Assembly: GCA_900539735.1 (NCBI GenBank) | Contig: UQDE01000032.1 | Location: 1-28,536, forward strand | Direction of reading: 5' to 3' | Length of the DNA stretch: 28,536 nt | From: an uncultured Collinsella sp. | Lineage (GTDB): Bacteria > Actinomycetota > Coriobacteriia > Coriobacteriales > Coriobacteriaceae | In this document: piece after piece, positions 21,003 to 28,536 of the stretch | Position numbering within the stretch: the first letter of the stretch is position 1 | How the letters are laid out: every line of letters starts with the position of its first letter | The notes under the pieces: generated by a model | Told to the model about the DNA's origin: nothing | What the model saw: the letters and a program-made list of their open reading frames with translations, nothing else | Database searches by the model: none | Translations under genes and position numbers: made by a program

Positions 21003-21503
21003 ATGAATAGTGCAGTTAGCCCGGTCGATTTCGACCGGATGCTCAACGGGCTTGACCGTATCTATTCGGAGTTCGCGCGCGCCTGCGGTCTTTCGGACTG
21101 CGCCTACTGGATGCTCGTCGACACGAGTGCGGCGGGCGGAAGCGTTGCCGTGAGTCGGCTGACGAGTGAATGGTTCTACAGCAAACAGACCATCAATTCG
21201 GCGATCAAGACGCTTAGGGCGCGAGGGCTTGCGACGTTGGAGTTTGCCGAAGGTAGTCGTAAGAACAAGGTTGTGCGACTGACCGAAGAAGGCGTGCGGT
21301 TTGCCAAGCGCTACGCGTTGCCAGCGCAAAAAGCCGAGCAACAGGCATTCGAGGCGCTCGAGCCGTGGGAACAGCGCGAGATCATGCGCTTGGTCGGTAA
21401 GTTCTCCCATGTTCTTAACGAAGAGTGCGAGGCATTTAAACGGCAAGTGGCCGCTGAGAACGAGGCTGACGATAAGAGCGAAGGGGAGACATGCGACTCT
21501 TAA
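21003..21503 (+). CDS. MarR-family transcriptional regulator
   Basis: A 166-aa winged-helix repressor. Helices and wing are seen at SRLTSEWFYSKQTINSAIKT, LRARGLATLEFAEGSRKNKV and VRLTEEGVRFAKRY. ATG 21003 follows GGTGGGAG closely; ATG 20991 is possible but has no ribosome site. It overlaps the first ABC gene by 13 nt, so all three genes form one operon; the repressor probably controls the exporter in response to a toxic compound. Candidate operators are the two 16-mers upstream. Confidence 0.88.
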   Translation: MNSAVSPVDFDRMLNGLDRIYSEFARACGLSDCAYWMLVDTSAAGGSVAVSRLTSEWFYSKQTINSAIKTLRARGLATLEFAEGSRKNKVVRLTEEGVRFAKRYALPAQKAEQQAFEALEPWEQREIMRLVGKFSHVLNEECEAFKRQVAAENEADDKSEGETCDS

Positions 21504-23227
21504 TGAGGTTTATGAGGCCGTATCGCGGGCTGATTGCGGTGACGCTGTTTGCGGTGCTGATAGATAACGTCGGTACGCTGTTGGTTCCCACGATGCTGGC
21601 GAACATGGTCAACACCGGTATTACCACGGGCGATATCGACTATATTTTACGCAACGGCCTGTACATGCTTATCGCGACCGGCATGGCCAGCGGCGGCACG
21701 GTGCTGGGCTGCTATCTTTCGGCGCGCCTGGCCGCCAACGTGGCTTGCGATATCCGCAATGCCGTGTACGACAAATCGCTCGAGCTCGCGGCCAGCGATT
21801 TTGAGCGCTTTGGCACCGGATCGATGATCACGCGCTCGCTCAACGACATCAACGTGATTCAGCAGGCGATTCTGCAGACGATTCAGCTGGTGCTGCCCGT
21901 GCCGTTTTTGGCTGTGGCGGGCATCATCTTCGCCTGGTTTATCGATCCCGCCATGGGCACGCTTCTGGGCGTAGTCGTTGCGATTGTGCTGGTGGCGGCG
22001 GTCTTTACGGTTGCCAACGCGGCGCCGATTTTTATGCGCCTACAGGGCTTTATCGACCGCATGAACGTGGTGCTGCGCGAGAATATTGTGGGCGTGCGCG
22101 TCATCCGTGCGTTTAACAAGGAGCGCCACGAGGAACGGCGTCTGGACGAGGTGTTTAGCGAATACGCCGCCAACGCCATCAAAGTCAACCACCTGTTTGT
22201 GGGCCTCGACAGCTCAAGCTTCTTTTTGATGAACATCGCCGAGGTGGCGGTGCTGTGGGTGGGCGGCAACCGCGTGGGCGCCCACGCCATGCAGATTGCG
22301 AGTATCTCGGCGGTGCTGGAGTATGCAATTCTGATCCTGTTCTTTGTGATGATGGCCCAGATGGTGGTGCTGACGCTTCCGCGTGCTGCCGCGTGCCTGA
22401 ACCGTGCGCAGCAGGTGTTGGAGATTGAGCCGAGCATCGTCGATGGCAAGGCAACGCTGGGCGACGGGGCGCCTGAGTCCGCAGATGGTGCCGACGCGGT
22501 TGCCGTGTTCGACCATATGTCGTTCCGTTTTGACGATGCCGACGAGGACACCCTGTGCGACCTGAGCTTTGCCTGTCGCCGTGGCCAGACGACCGCGATC
22601 GTGGGTTCGACGGGATCGGGCAAATCGACGGTAGCCAAGCTCTTGTTGCGTTTCCATGATGCCACGAAGGGCGCCATTCGCCTGAACGGCGTCGATCTGC
22701 GCGACCTTTCGCAAGGTGAGATTCGCGGGCATATCGCTTACGTGCCGCAGAAGGCGTGGCTGTTCTCGGGTACGGTGGCGAGCAACCTGCGCTTTGGTAA
22801 CGAGGGTGCGACCGAGGCTGACATGCTCCATGCGTTAGAGGTTGCCCAGAGCACCTTTGTACTCGACCAGCCGCAGGGACTCGATACGCCGGTATCCCAG
22901 GGCGGTACGAACTTCTCGGGCGGTCAGCGTCAGCGCCTGGCGATCGCCCGTGCGCTCATGAAGCATGCCAATCTATATATCTTCGATGACAGTTTTTCGG
23001 CCCTGGACTTTAAGACTGATGCCGCCCTGCGTCATGCGTTGCAAGACGAGACGCGTGACGCTGCGGTGCTCATCATCGCGCAGCGCATCTCGACGATCTT
23101 GCACGCCGACCAGATCGTCGTGCTCAAGGATGGCGAGGTTGTGGGTCTGGGCACGCATGGCGAGCTTATGGAAACCTGCGAGGTGTACCGTGCCATCGCG
23201 GAATCGCAGATGAAGGGAGGTGAGTAG
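21491..23227 (+). CDS. ABC exporter half-transporter, degenerate ATP site
   Basis: A 578-aa type IV ABC exporter half: six-helix membrane domain (residues 1-310) plus ATPase domain (335-578). Walker A GSTGSGKST (372-380), signature FSGGQRQRL, and Walker B YIFDD with Asp499. The next residue, normally the catalytic Glu, is Asp500, the mark of the non-hydrolysing site in heterodimeric exporters such as TM287/288 and BmrCD. It should pair with the next gene product. Likely substrate is a drug or lipid-like compound, judged from the MarR regulator. Confidence 0.93.
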   Translation: MRLLMRFMRPYRGLIAVTLFAVLIDNVGTLLVPTMLANMVNTGITTGDIDYILRNGLYMLIATGMASGGTVLGCYLSARLAANVACDIRNAVYDKSLELAASDFERFGTGSMITRSLNDINVIQQAILQTIQLVLPVPFLAVAGIIFAWFIDPAMGTLLGVVVAIVLVAAVFTVANAAPIFMRLQGFIDRMNVVLRENIVGVRVIRAFNKERHEERRLDEVFSEYAANAIKVNHLFVGLDSSSFFLMNIAEVAVLWVGGNRVGAHAMQIASISAVLEYAILILFFVMMAQMVVLTLPRAAACLNRAQQVLEIEPSIVDGKATLGDGAPESADGADAVAVFDHMSFRFDDADEDTLCDLSFACRRGQTTAIVGSTGSGKSTVAKLLLRFHDATKGAIRLNGVDLRDLSQGEIRGHIAYVPQKAWLFSGTVASNLRFGNEGATEADMLHALEVAQSTFVLDQPQGLDTPVSQGGTNFSGGQRQRLAIARALMKHANLYIFDDSFSALDFKTDAALRHALQDETRDAAVLIIAQRISTILHADQIVVLKDGEVVGLGTHGELMETCEVYRAIAESQMKGGE

Positions 23228-23228
23228 C

Positions 23229-25232
23229 ATGACCGAGGAGCTCAAGAAGCAGGGCGGCGTTGATGACGCCGCTGCCGCGGGACTGGTCGAGGAAACGGCT
23301 GCCGCGTCGACCGAGCTGGATGACGCCGCCAAGGCGGCGGAGCGCGAGGCTCGCCGCCAAGCGCTCTACGAGGAAAACGAGCGCGCCGAGGACGAGCGCG
23401 CCCGCGCCGAGGCAGAGCGTATGCGCGACGTGGACGACGAAGACGAGGACGAGACGCCTCGGGATACCTGGGCGACGGTGCGCCGCCTGTGGAGTGAGGC
23501 CGCCGGCGACCATTGGCGCTTCTATATCGTGTTCGCGAGCATTGTGTTCTATGTCATCTTTAACACTGCCGCGCCGGCATATAGCGCCCGCGTGATCGAT
23601 GAGCTGTGGGGCCACATTCAGGTAGCGTTTGTCAACAACGCCACTTTCAGCATCACCTGGGAGAACTGCGGCAAGACCATTTTCGTCTACTTTATGATCT
23701 GGACTGCCGCTGCCTCGTTCTATGCGCTCCAGAGCTTTTTGATGTCGAGCGTGGCCGAACGCCTCAATCTGCGCCTGCGCAACCGCATCGCGCAAAAGCT
23801 CAACCGTCTGCCGCTCGCCTATTTTGACGCGCATCGTCCCGGCGAGGTCGTCAGCCGCGCGACCAACGACCTGGACAAGATGTCCGAGAGCATGCAGCGC
23901 GGATTGCTGCAGCTGCTCGTGTCGATCGGCACGGTTGTTGGTGCTGTGAGCGTGATGTTCGTGTTCAGCGTGCAGCTTACGCTCGTCTTTCTGTTCTTTA
24001 CGGCACTGTCGCTGCTGGTGACGAAGGTCGTCTCGCGCCGCACACACGATGTGACGGGCGAGCGCCAGGAGTGGGTGTCCAAGATTACGAGTGCGGTCGA
24101 GGAAGGCTATTCGGGCCGTCTGGTGATCCGCGCGTTTAACCGCGAACGTCAGAGCTCCGCTGAGGTGCACGAGGCTTCGAAGGAACTGGCTCGTGTGAGC
24201 ACCAAGGCCGACTTTATGATCAATGCTGTCGGCCCCGCGGTGCGCTTTATCGGCCGTTTGGCGCAGATCGTTATTGCGCTTGTGGGCTGCAGCATGCTGG
24301 TTGCCGGTCACATGACCGTCGGCGTGTTCCAGGCGTTCTTCCAGTTTATCTACGAGGCGTCCGAGCCCATGACGCAGTTGTCGTTTACCTTCAACTCGCT
24401 GCAGAGCGCGCTGGCGAGTGCAGAGCGCGTGTTCGACCTGCTCGATGAGCCCGAGATGGAGGCCGATCCGCTGCCGGACAAGGCCGCCAAGCTGCCGGGT
24501 CGCGTGGAGGGCCGCGTCTCCTTTGAGCATGTGCGCTTTGGTTATTCGCCCGACAAGCCGCTTATGCGCGACGTGTCGTTTACCGCCGAGCCGGGCCAGA
24601 AGATTGCCGTGGTGGGAACCACGGGCGCAGGCAAGACGACGCTCATCAACTTGCTCATGCGCTTCTACGAGATTGACGGCGGGCGTATTACGCTCGACGG
24701 CGTGGATACGAGCCGCATGGATCGCGGCGAGCTACGTCAGCAGTTTGGCATGGTGCTGCAAGACGCCTGGCTGTTCGATGGCACGATTGCCGAAAACATC
24801 GCCTACGGCTGTCCCGAGGCGACGCGCGACGAGATCGTGGCCGCCGCTCGTGCCGCGCAGGTCGACTTCTTTGTGCGCACCATGCCGCAGGGCTACGACA
24901 CGCGCGTGGCCAACGATGCCGAGAGCATCAGCCAGGGCCAGCGTCAGCTGCTGACCATCGCACGCGTGCTGCTCAACAACCCGGCGATTCTCATCCTGGA
25001 CGAGGCGACCTCAAGCGTGGATACGCGTACCGAGCTTGCCATCGGTCGTGCCATGGACGCGCTCATGCGCGGGCGTACGAGTTTTGTGATCGCGCACCGC
25101 CTGTCGACGATTGTGGATGCCGACCTGATCTTGGTCATGGATCACGGCAACATCATCGAGCAAGGCACGCATAAGGAGCTGCTCGCAGCCGAGGGTGCCT
25201 ACGCCGACCTCTATCTGAGCCAGTTCGCCTAA
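23229..25232 (+). CDS. ABC exporter half-transporter, catalytic partner
   Basis: A 667-aa second half of the exporter. The first 80 residues are an unusual charged extension (Ala/Glu/Arg-rich, ending in an acidic DDEDEDE run), then the six-helix membrane domain (about 95-400) and ATPase domain (420-667). Walker A GTTGAGKTT (463-471), Walker B LILDE with Asp591 and canonical catalytic Glu592. Its signature is SQGQ (568-571) instead of SGGQ, the expected partner change for the degenerate site of the first half. ATG 23229 has AGGGAGG 8 nt upstream, inside the end of the previous gene. Confidence 0.94.
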   Translation: MTEELKKQGGVDDAAAAGLVEETAAASTELDDAAKAAEREARRQALYEENERAEDERARAEAERMRDVDDEDEDETPRDTWATVRRLWSEAAGDHWRFYIVFASIVFYVIFNTAAPAYSARVIDELWGHIQVAFVNNATFSITWENCGKTIFVYFMIWTAAASFYALQSFLMSSVAERLNLRLRNRIAQKLNRLPLAYFDAHRPGEVVSRATNDLDKMSESMQRGLLQLLVSIGTVVGAVSVMFVFSVQLTLVFLFFTALSLLVTKVVSRRTHDVTGERQEWVSKITSAVEEGYSGRLVIRAFNRERQSSAEVHEASKELARVSTKADFMINAVGPAVRFIGRLAQIVIALVGCSMLVAGHMTVGVFQAFFQFIYEASEPMTQLSFTFNSLQSALASAERVFDLLDEPEMEADPLPDKAAKLPGRVEGRVSFEHVRFGYSPDKPLMRDVSFTAEPGQKIAVVGTTGAGKTTLINLLMRFYEIDGGRITLDGVDTSRMDRGELRQQFGMVLQDAWLFDGTIAENIAYGCPEATRDEIVAAARAAQVDFFVRTMPQGYDTRVANDAESISQGQRQLLTIARVLLNNPAILILDEATSSVDTRTELAIGRAMDALMRGRTSFVIAHRLSTIVDADLILVMDHGNIIEQGTHKELLAAEGAYADLYLSQFA

Positions 25233-25264
25233 GGTGGCAAGGGGGCAGCCTCTTTGTCACATCG

Positions 25265-25307
25265 AAAAGAAGGCGCGCCGGGGATGAATTCCCTGGTGCG
25301 CCTTTTG
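25265..25307. terminator. Bidirectional terminator ABC operon / cysE
   Basis: AAGGCGCGCCGGGG pairs with CCCTGGTGCGCCTT (two G-U pairs), flanked by GAAAAG on the left and TTTTGC on the right. It suits both convergent units. Confidence 0.8.
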
Positions 25308-25342
25308 CGTTGGCGTTTGTGCTGTGGCGGTTGCCTGCGGTC

Positions 25343-26047
25343 CTAGCGCTCGTCCACGAGCTTGGCGACGAGGGCTTTGAGCTCGGCCACCTCTCGCTCG
25401 AGTTCCTTGACGCGACGGGCGTTTTCGGTGATGCCCTGACGGTTGAGGGCGCTCTGCTCGGCGGCATCGTCGGGCATGTACTCGCGATGCTGCTTGGCGT
25501 CGAAGCTCTCCTCGAACACGCGGCAGCCGTTGCGCTTGATGATGCGCCCGGGCACTCCCACGACGGTGCAGTTGTCGGGCACGTCCTTGACGACGACTGA
25601 GTTGCCGCCGATTTTGACGTTGTTGCCAATGTGGATGTTGCCAAGCACCTTGGCGCCCGTGCCTACCGTGACATTGTTGCCCAAGGTAGGGTGGCGCTTG
25701 CCGGTCTCGTTGCCGGTGCCGCCGAGCGTGACGCCCTGGTAGAGTACGCAGTTGTCGCCCACGATGGTGGTTTCGCCGATGACGACGCCCATGGCGTGGT
25801 CGATAAAGAAGTGCTTGCCGATCTGCGCAGCGGGGTGAATCTCGACGCCGGTGATATGGCGGGTGATCTGCGAGAGCACGCGGGCGAGTGAGCGATGGCC
25901 GTGCTCCCACAGCCAGTGCTCGGGCACATGGTTCCACTTGGCGTGCAGGCCGGGATAAGACAAGAAGATGACCAGGCCGTTTTGCGCAGCGGGGTCCTGC
26001 GCCTGGACGGTCTTGATGTCCTCGCGAATGGTATTGATAAAGCTCAC
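25343..26047 (-). CDS. cysE: Serine O-acetyltransferase CysE
   Basis: A 234-aa cytoplasmic enzyme that makes O-acetylserine from serine and acetyl-CoA, the step before cysteine synthesis. Seen: N-terminal helical part (FINTIREDIKTVQAQDP), then a left-handed hexapeptide-repeat domain (EIHPAAQIG, FIDHAMGVVIGETTIVGDN with catalytic Asp-His, LYQGVTLGGTG, KRHPTLGNNVTVGTGAKVLG, VGVPGRII). The last 40 residues end in a coiled-coil-like tail (ELEREVAELKALVAKLVDE). The start is GTG 26047 with GGGAGG upstream; the frame is open to 26122 but no ATG there fits. Confidence 0.94.
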   Translation of the reverse strand: MSFINTIREDIKTVQAQDPAAQNGLVIFLSYPGLHAKWNHVPEHWLWEHGHRSLARVLSQITRHITGVEIHPAAQIGKHFFIDHAMGVVIGETTIVGDNCVLYQGVTLGGTGNETGKRHPTLGNNVTVGTGAKVLGNIHIGNNVKIGGNSVVVKDVPDNCTVVGVPGRIIKRNGCRVFEESFDAKQHREYMPDDAAEQSALNRQGITENARRVKELEREVAELKALVAKLVDER

Positions 26048-26271
26048 CGGCCGCCCTCCCTTAGCGCCGTGACAATGCGATTCAATAAAGTATAGCGATT
26101 CGCTAGGGATTAGGAAGGGCAATCTTGGATGGCTTTGGGCGACAATTGTCAGTTATGCAAACTTGCTGCTAATGGAGTAGTGCTTTTGAGGGATTGGGCA
26201 TGCGGGCACGGCATAACCGTATACTGGTCAACTTGGACGTGTCCGCGCCCGCAACTGAGAGGTTTTACTTC
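26048..26271. promoter_or_regulatory. Divergent promoter region cysE / DedA gene
   Basis: For cysE a -10 TATACT reads on the - strand at 26092-26087, with the palindrome TAGCGA-T-TCGCTA (26093-26105) immediately upstream of it. For the DedA gene a -10 TATACT lies at 26220-26225. No convincing -35 was found for either. Confidence 0.4.
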
Positions 26272-26919
26272 ATGGGTTTCATCAACTTTATCGCCGAGCT
26301 GCTCAAAGATCCGCGTACCGCGATCGCCAGCTGGATTGCCGCCGGCCCGCTTATGGCCTACGGCTGCGTGTTCCTGATCATCTTTATCGAGACGGGCGTC
26401 GTGTTCTTCCCGTTCCTTCCCGGCGACTCACTGCTGTTTGCCTCGGGCTTCTTTGCCCACAACGGCGGCTTTAACATCGTGGCTTTGCTGGCCGTTGCAT
26501 GGGCCGCTGCCATCTTGGGCGATCAGTGCAACTTTATGATCGGCCATTTCTTTGGCAAAAAGATCATCGCCTCGGGCAAGGTCAAGGCCATGACGCCCGA
26601 GCGCATCAAAAAGTCCGAGGACTTCTTGGACAAGTGGGGCCACCTGGCCATCTTCCTCGGCCGCTTCTTCCCGTTTATCCGCACCTTTGTGCCCTTCATC
26701 GCTGGCATGGGCGGCATGCACTGGCGCAACTTTGTCATCTTTAACGTGCTGGGTGGCATTACCTGGTCGACGGTCTTTACGCTGCTGGGCTACTTCTTTG
26801 GCGGCATTCCCTTTGTGCAGGAGCACTTTGAGCTGCTGATTATCGGCATCGTTGCCGTGTCGATCATCCCGACCGTGGTCGGTTTGGTTAAGGCTAAGCT
26901 GGGCAAAAAGAACGCGTAG
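26272..26919 (+). CDS. DedA-family membrane protein
   Basis: A 215-aa inner-membrane protein of the DedA (SNARE-associated/VTT) family, linked in other bacteria to flipping of undecaprenyl phosphate or phospholipids. Family blocks: FIETGVVFFPFLPGDSLLF, AILGDQCNFMIGHFFGKKI, FLDKWGHLAIFLGRFFPFIR and TFVPFIAGMGGMHWRNF with the conserved Arg and Pro residues. About five membrane segments. ATG 26272 is preceded by GAGAGG; upstream in-frame codons to 26194 have no ribosome site. Confidence 0.92.
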   Translation: MGFINFIAELLKDPRTAIASWIAAGPLMAYGCVFLIIFIETGVVFFPFLPGDSLLFASGFFAHNGGFNIVALLAVAWAAAILGDQCNFMIGHFFGKKIIASGKVKAMTPERIKKSEDFLDKWGHLAIFLGRFFPFIRTFVPFIAGMGGMHWRNFVIFNVLGGITWSTVFTLLGYFFGGIPFVQEHFELLIIGIVAVSIIPTVVGLVKAKLGKKNA

Positions 26920-26948
26920 ATCGAGCCGGCGCGCAAGCCGTGCAGTTG

Positions 26949-26983
26949 AGGCCCGTCACCGCTTACGGTGGCGGGCCTTTTTG
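26949..26983 (+). terminator. Terminator after the DedA gene
   Basis: AGGCCCGTCACCG (26949-26961) pairs with CGGTGGCGGGCCT (26966-26978; one G-U), CTTA loop, followed by TTTT. Confidence 0.88.
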
Positions 26984-27207
26984 CTTCGGTCAAATGAAAA
27001 TACTTTACTTAGTTAAAGAAAAGCGTTTTATCAGACGCGCACGGGGAGTACAATCTCGTGCATGCGAATCGACGTGCCATCGGCTTCGATGCCGTTCGCG
27101 TGTCCCGTCCGGCTCTACGCTCCGGGCGTGCGACGTTGCGACGCGGTCGGCCTCGGTCCTTGCGTGCGGGTTCGCGAGTTTGCAACTGTGTATGTAAGGA
27201 GCGACAT
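26984..27207 (+). promoter_or_regulatory. ilvE promoter and 5' leader
   Basis: TACAAT at 27049-27054 is a good -10; the -35 (TTTATC region, about 27027) is weak. Start of transcription would be near 27061. The roughly 147-nt leader contains an ORF at 27062-27211 of 49 codons whose TGA overlaps the ilvE ATG, and AAGGAG 8 nt before ATG 27208. Confidence 0.5.
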
Positions 27208-28260
27208 ATGACTGTCGAGAAGAAGGATATCGATTGGGGTAGCCTCGGCTTTGGCTACATGAAGACCGATTACAGCTACGAGGCCCATTGGAAGGATGGC
27301 GAGTGGGACGAGGGCGGCCTGACTACCGACCACACCCTGCATGTCTCCGAGTGCGGTGGCATCTTCCATTACTGCCAGGAGGTCTTTGAGGGCCTGAAGG
27401 CCTACACCGCCGAGGATGGCAGCATCGTCTGCTTCCGTCCCGACATGAACGCCGAGCGTATGTACAACTCTGCGCAGCGCCTCGAGATGCCCCCGTTCCC
27501 CAAGGACAAGTTCGTTGAGGCCGTCAAGCAGGTCGTTTCTGCCAACGCCGCATGGGTTCCGCCCTTCGGCTCTGGCGCAACCCTGTATGTGCGTCCGTTT
27601 ATGATCGGCTCCGGTGACGTAATCGGCGTGGCTCCCGCTCCTGAGTACACGTTCCGCATTCTCGTGACCCCGGTCGGTCCGTACTTTAAGGGTGGCCTCA
27701 AGCCCGTCAAGCTGCGCGTTTCCGAGTACGACCGCGCCGCACCGCACGGCACCGGCAACATCAAGGCCGGCCTGAACTACGCCATGTCCCTGAAGCCCAC
27801 GATGGAGGCTCACCGCGAGGGCTATGCCGAGAACCTGTATCTCGACTCCGAGTCCCGCACCTATGTCGAGGAGACCGGTGGCGCCAACGTCCTGTTCGTG
27901 AAGGAGGACGGCACGCTTGTCGTCCCGCAGTCGCACACCGACTCCATTCTTCCCTCCATCACCCGCCGCTCGCTCGTTCAGGTCGCTGAGGACCTGGGCA
28001 TGACCGTCGACCAACGTCCCGTCGAGTGGGCCGAGGTCAAGGCCGGCACCTTTGTGGAGTGCGGCCTGTGCGGCACCGCTGCCGTCATCTCCCCGGTGGG
28101 CGAGATCGACAACAAGGTCTACGGTGCCGACGAGACTGTGACCTTCCCGGCTGGCTACACCGAGATCGGTCCTGTGATGAAGAAGCTCCGCGAGACCCTG
28201 ACGGGCATCCAGTCTGGTGCTGTTGAGGATAAGCACAACTGGGTTTACACCGTCGCGTAA
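27208..28260 (+). CDS. ilvE: Branched-chain amino-acid aminotransferase IlvE
   Basis: A 350-aa PLP enzyme of fold type IV that interconverts leucine, isoleucine and valine with their 2-oxo acids using glutamate/2-oxoglutarate. Seen: the N-terminal LGFGYMKTDY, YCQEVFEGLKAY, LYVRPFMIGS, the PLP lysine Lys186 in GTGNIKAGLNYA, and VEETGGANVLFV then GTAAVISPVG. The length fits the BCAT type rather than the shorter IlvE of enterics. ATG 27208 with AAGGAG is chosen; the same frame is open back to GTG 27058, giving an Arg-rich stretch unlike any BCAT. Confidence 0.95.
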   Translation: MTVEKKDIDWGSLGFGYMKTDYSYEAHWKDGEWDEGGLTTDHTLHVSECGGIFHYCQEVFEGLKAYTAEDGSIVCFRPDMNAERMYNSAQRLEMPPFPKDKFVEAVKQVVSANAAWVPPFGSGATLYVRPFMIGSGDVIGVAPAPEYTFRILVTPVGPYFKGGLKPVKLRVSEYDRAAPHGTGNIKAGLNYAMSLKPTMEAHREGYAENLYLDSESRTYVEETGGANVLFVKEDGTLVVPQSHTDSILPSITRRSLVQVAEDLGMTVDQRPVEWAEVKAGTFVECGLCGTAAVISPVGEIDNKVYGADETVTFPAGYTEIGPVMKKLRETLTGIQSGAVEDKHNWVYTVA

Positions 28261-28278
28261 GCTGTCTTAGCTGTCCGG

Positions 28279-28399
28279 CCCGAGGGCGACCCTCCTTTCC
28301 GGCGCGTCCTCGGACATGAAAGAACCTCCGCTGCGCACTACGTGCGGCGGAGGTTCTTTCGTCCTGCGGAATGCGCCGGAAAGGTAGGTTGCCCTCGGG
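28279..28399. repeat. Nested inverted repeat enclosing the ilvE terminator
   Basis: Outer arms 28279-28305 and 28373-28399 pair over 27 nt with three mismatches (perfect CCCGAGGGC with GCCCTCGGG and CCTTTCCGGCGC with GCGCCGGAAAGG). The inner hairpin is at 28318-28360. Between them GTCCTCGGACAT (28306-28317) and GTCCTGCGGAAT (28361-28372) are near direct repeats. There is no coding content. Confidence 0.8.
28318..28362 (+). terminator. ilvE terminator
   Basis: GAAAGAACCTCCGC (28318-28331) pairs with GCGGAGGTTCTTTC (28347-28360) and continues with GCAC/GTGC after a 2-nt bulge. T-rich 3' arm. It is the inner part of the nested repeat. Confidence 0.8.
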
Positions 28400-28456
28400 A
28401 CTGCGTTACCTCGGTACTGCCGTTACGGGCAATATAGATCTGAATTAAAGATGGTC

Positions 28457-28482
28457 CGCGGCCTTTTGGCCGCGCTTTTGTT
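28457..28482 (+). terminator. Second terminator-like hairpin
   Basis: CGCGGCC (28457-28463), TTTT loop, GGCCGCG (28468-28474), then CTTTTGTTT. No gene lies between this and the ilvE terminator, so it may end a short transcript or act as a backup. Confidence 0.65.
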
Positions 28483-28497
28483 TCAAGACTTTAGTCC

Positions 28498-28521
28498 GCT
28501 GGCCGCGCAGCGGCCAGCTTT
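28498..28521. terminator. Hairpin at the window end
   Basis: GCTGGCCGC (28498-28506) pairs exactly with GCGGCCAGC (28510-28518) around GCA, followed by TTTAAA. Perhaps the terminator of a gene beyond the window. Confidence 0.45.
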
Positions 28522-28536
28522 AAACCACCCGCTACG

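Noticed and set aside
27058..27207. 50-residue N-terminal extension of IlvE from GTG 27058
   Set aside because: Arg-rich and unlike any BCAT N-terminus; the strong AAGGAG is before ATG 27208.

Overview
The window looks like chromosome of a Coriobacteriia actinobacterium, most probably Collinsella or a close relative. This is inferred from the high-GC codon use, strong AGGAGG-type ribosome binding sites, short convergent gene pairs with GC-rich hairpin terminators, and several families of short hairpin repeats between genes. No rRNA, tRNA, CRISPR array, transposase or phage gene was found. The species was not tested against any database.

Left part (1-9527): a carbohydrate-use locus, all on the + strand. 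It holds a class II fructose/tagatose-bisphosphate aldolase, an ascorbate-family PTS (EIIA, EIIB, EIIC), a small TPR-like protein, a fusion of a P-loop kinase to deoxyribose-phosphate aldolase, a GntR/UTRA regulator, a transaldolase, a frameshifted fructose-type EIIB relic, a split transketolase (two subunits) and a fructose-type EIIA. A sugar would enter as a phosphoester through the PTS and be taken apart by aldolases, transaldolase and transketolase. The ascorbate-specific enzymes (UlaD, E, F, G) are absent from the window, so the substrate is unknown.

Middle part (9528-17521): an 867-bp gene-free island packed with repeats. These are two copies of a dispersed hairpin repeat, a 25-bp perfect inverted repeat, about ten copies of a TCTCTCTAAA motif and a 104-nt compound palindrome. 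Then follow larE (-), a HAD phosphatase (+), a LacI-family regulator (-), glmS (+), a GntR/FCD regulator (-) and a YeiH-family membrane protein (+). Two more copies of the dispersed repeat flank glmS.

Right part (17522-28536): a regulator that descends from sigma-54 enhancer-binding proteins but has lost its ATPase motifs, a single-pass membrane protein, a nitroreductase-like protein (-), a 96-aa protein of unknown function, and a three-gene MarR plus heterodimeric ABC exporter operon with a duplicated candidate operator. Then come serine acetyltransferase cysE (-), a DedA-family membrane protein and branched-chain aminotransferase ilvE, which is followed by a long nested hairpin.

The points most worth a second look are the kinase-DeoC fusion inside a PTS/transketolase locus of unknown substrate, the EIIB pseudogene between transaldolase and transketolase, the degenerate enhancer-binding-like regulator, and the hairpin repeats that share a core but have different arms.
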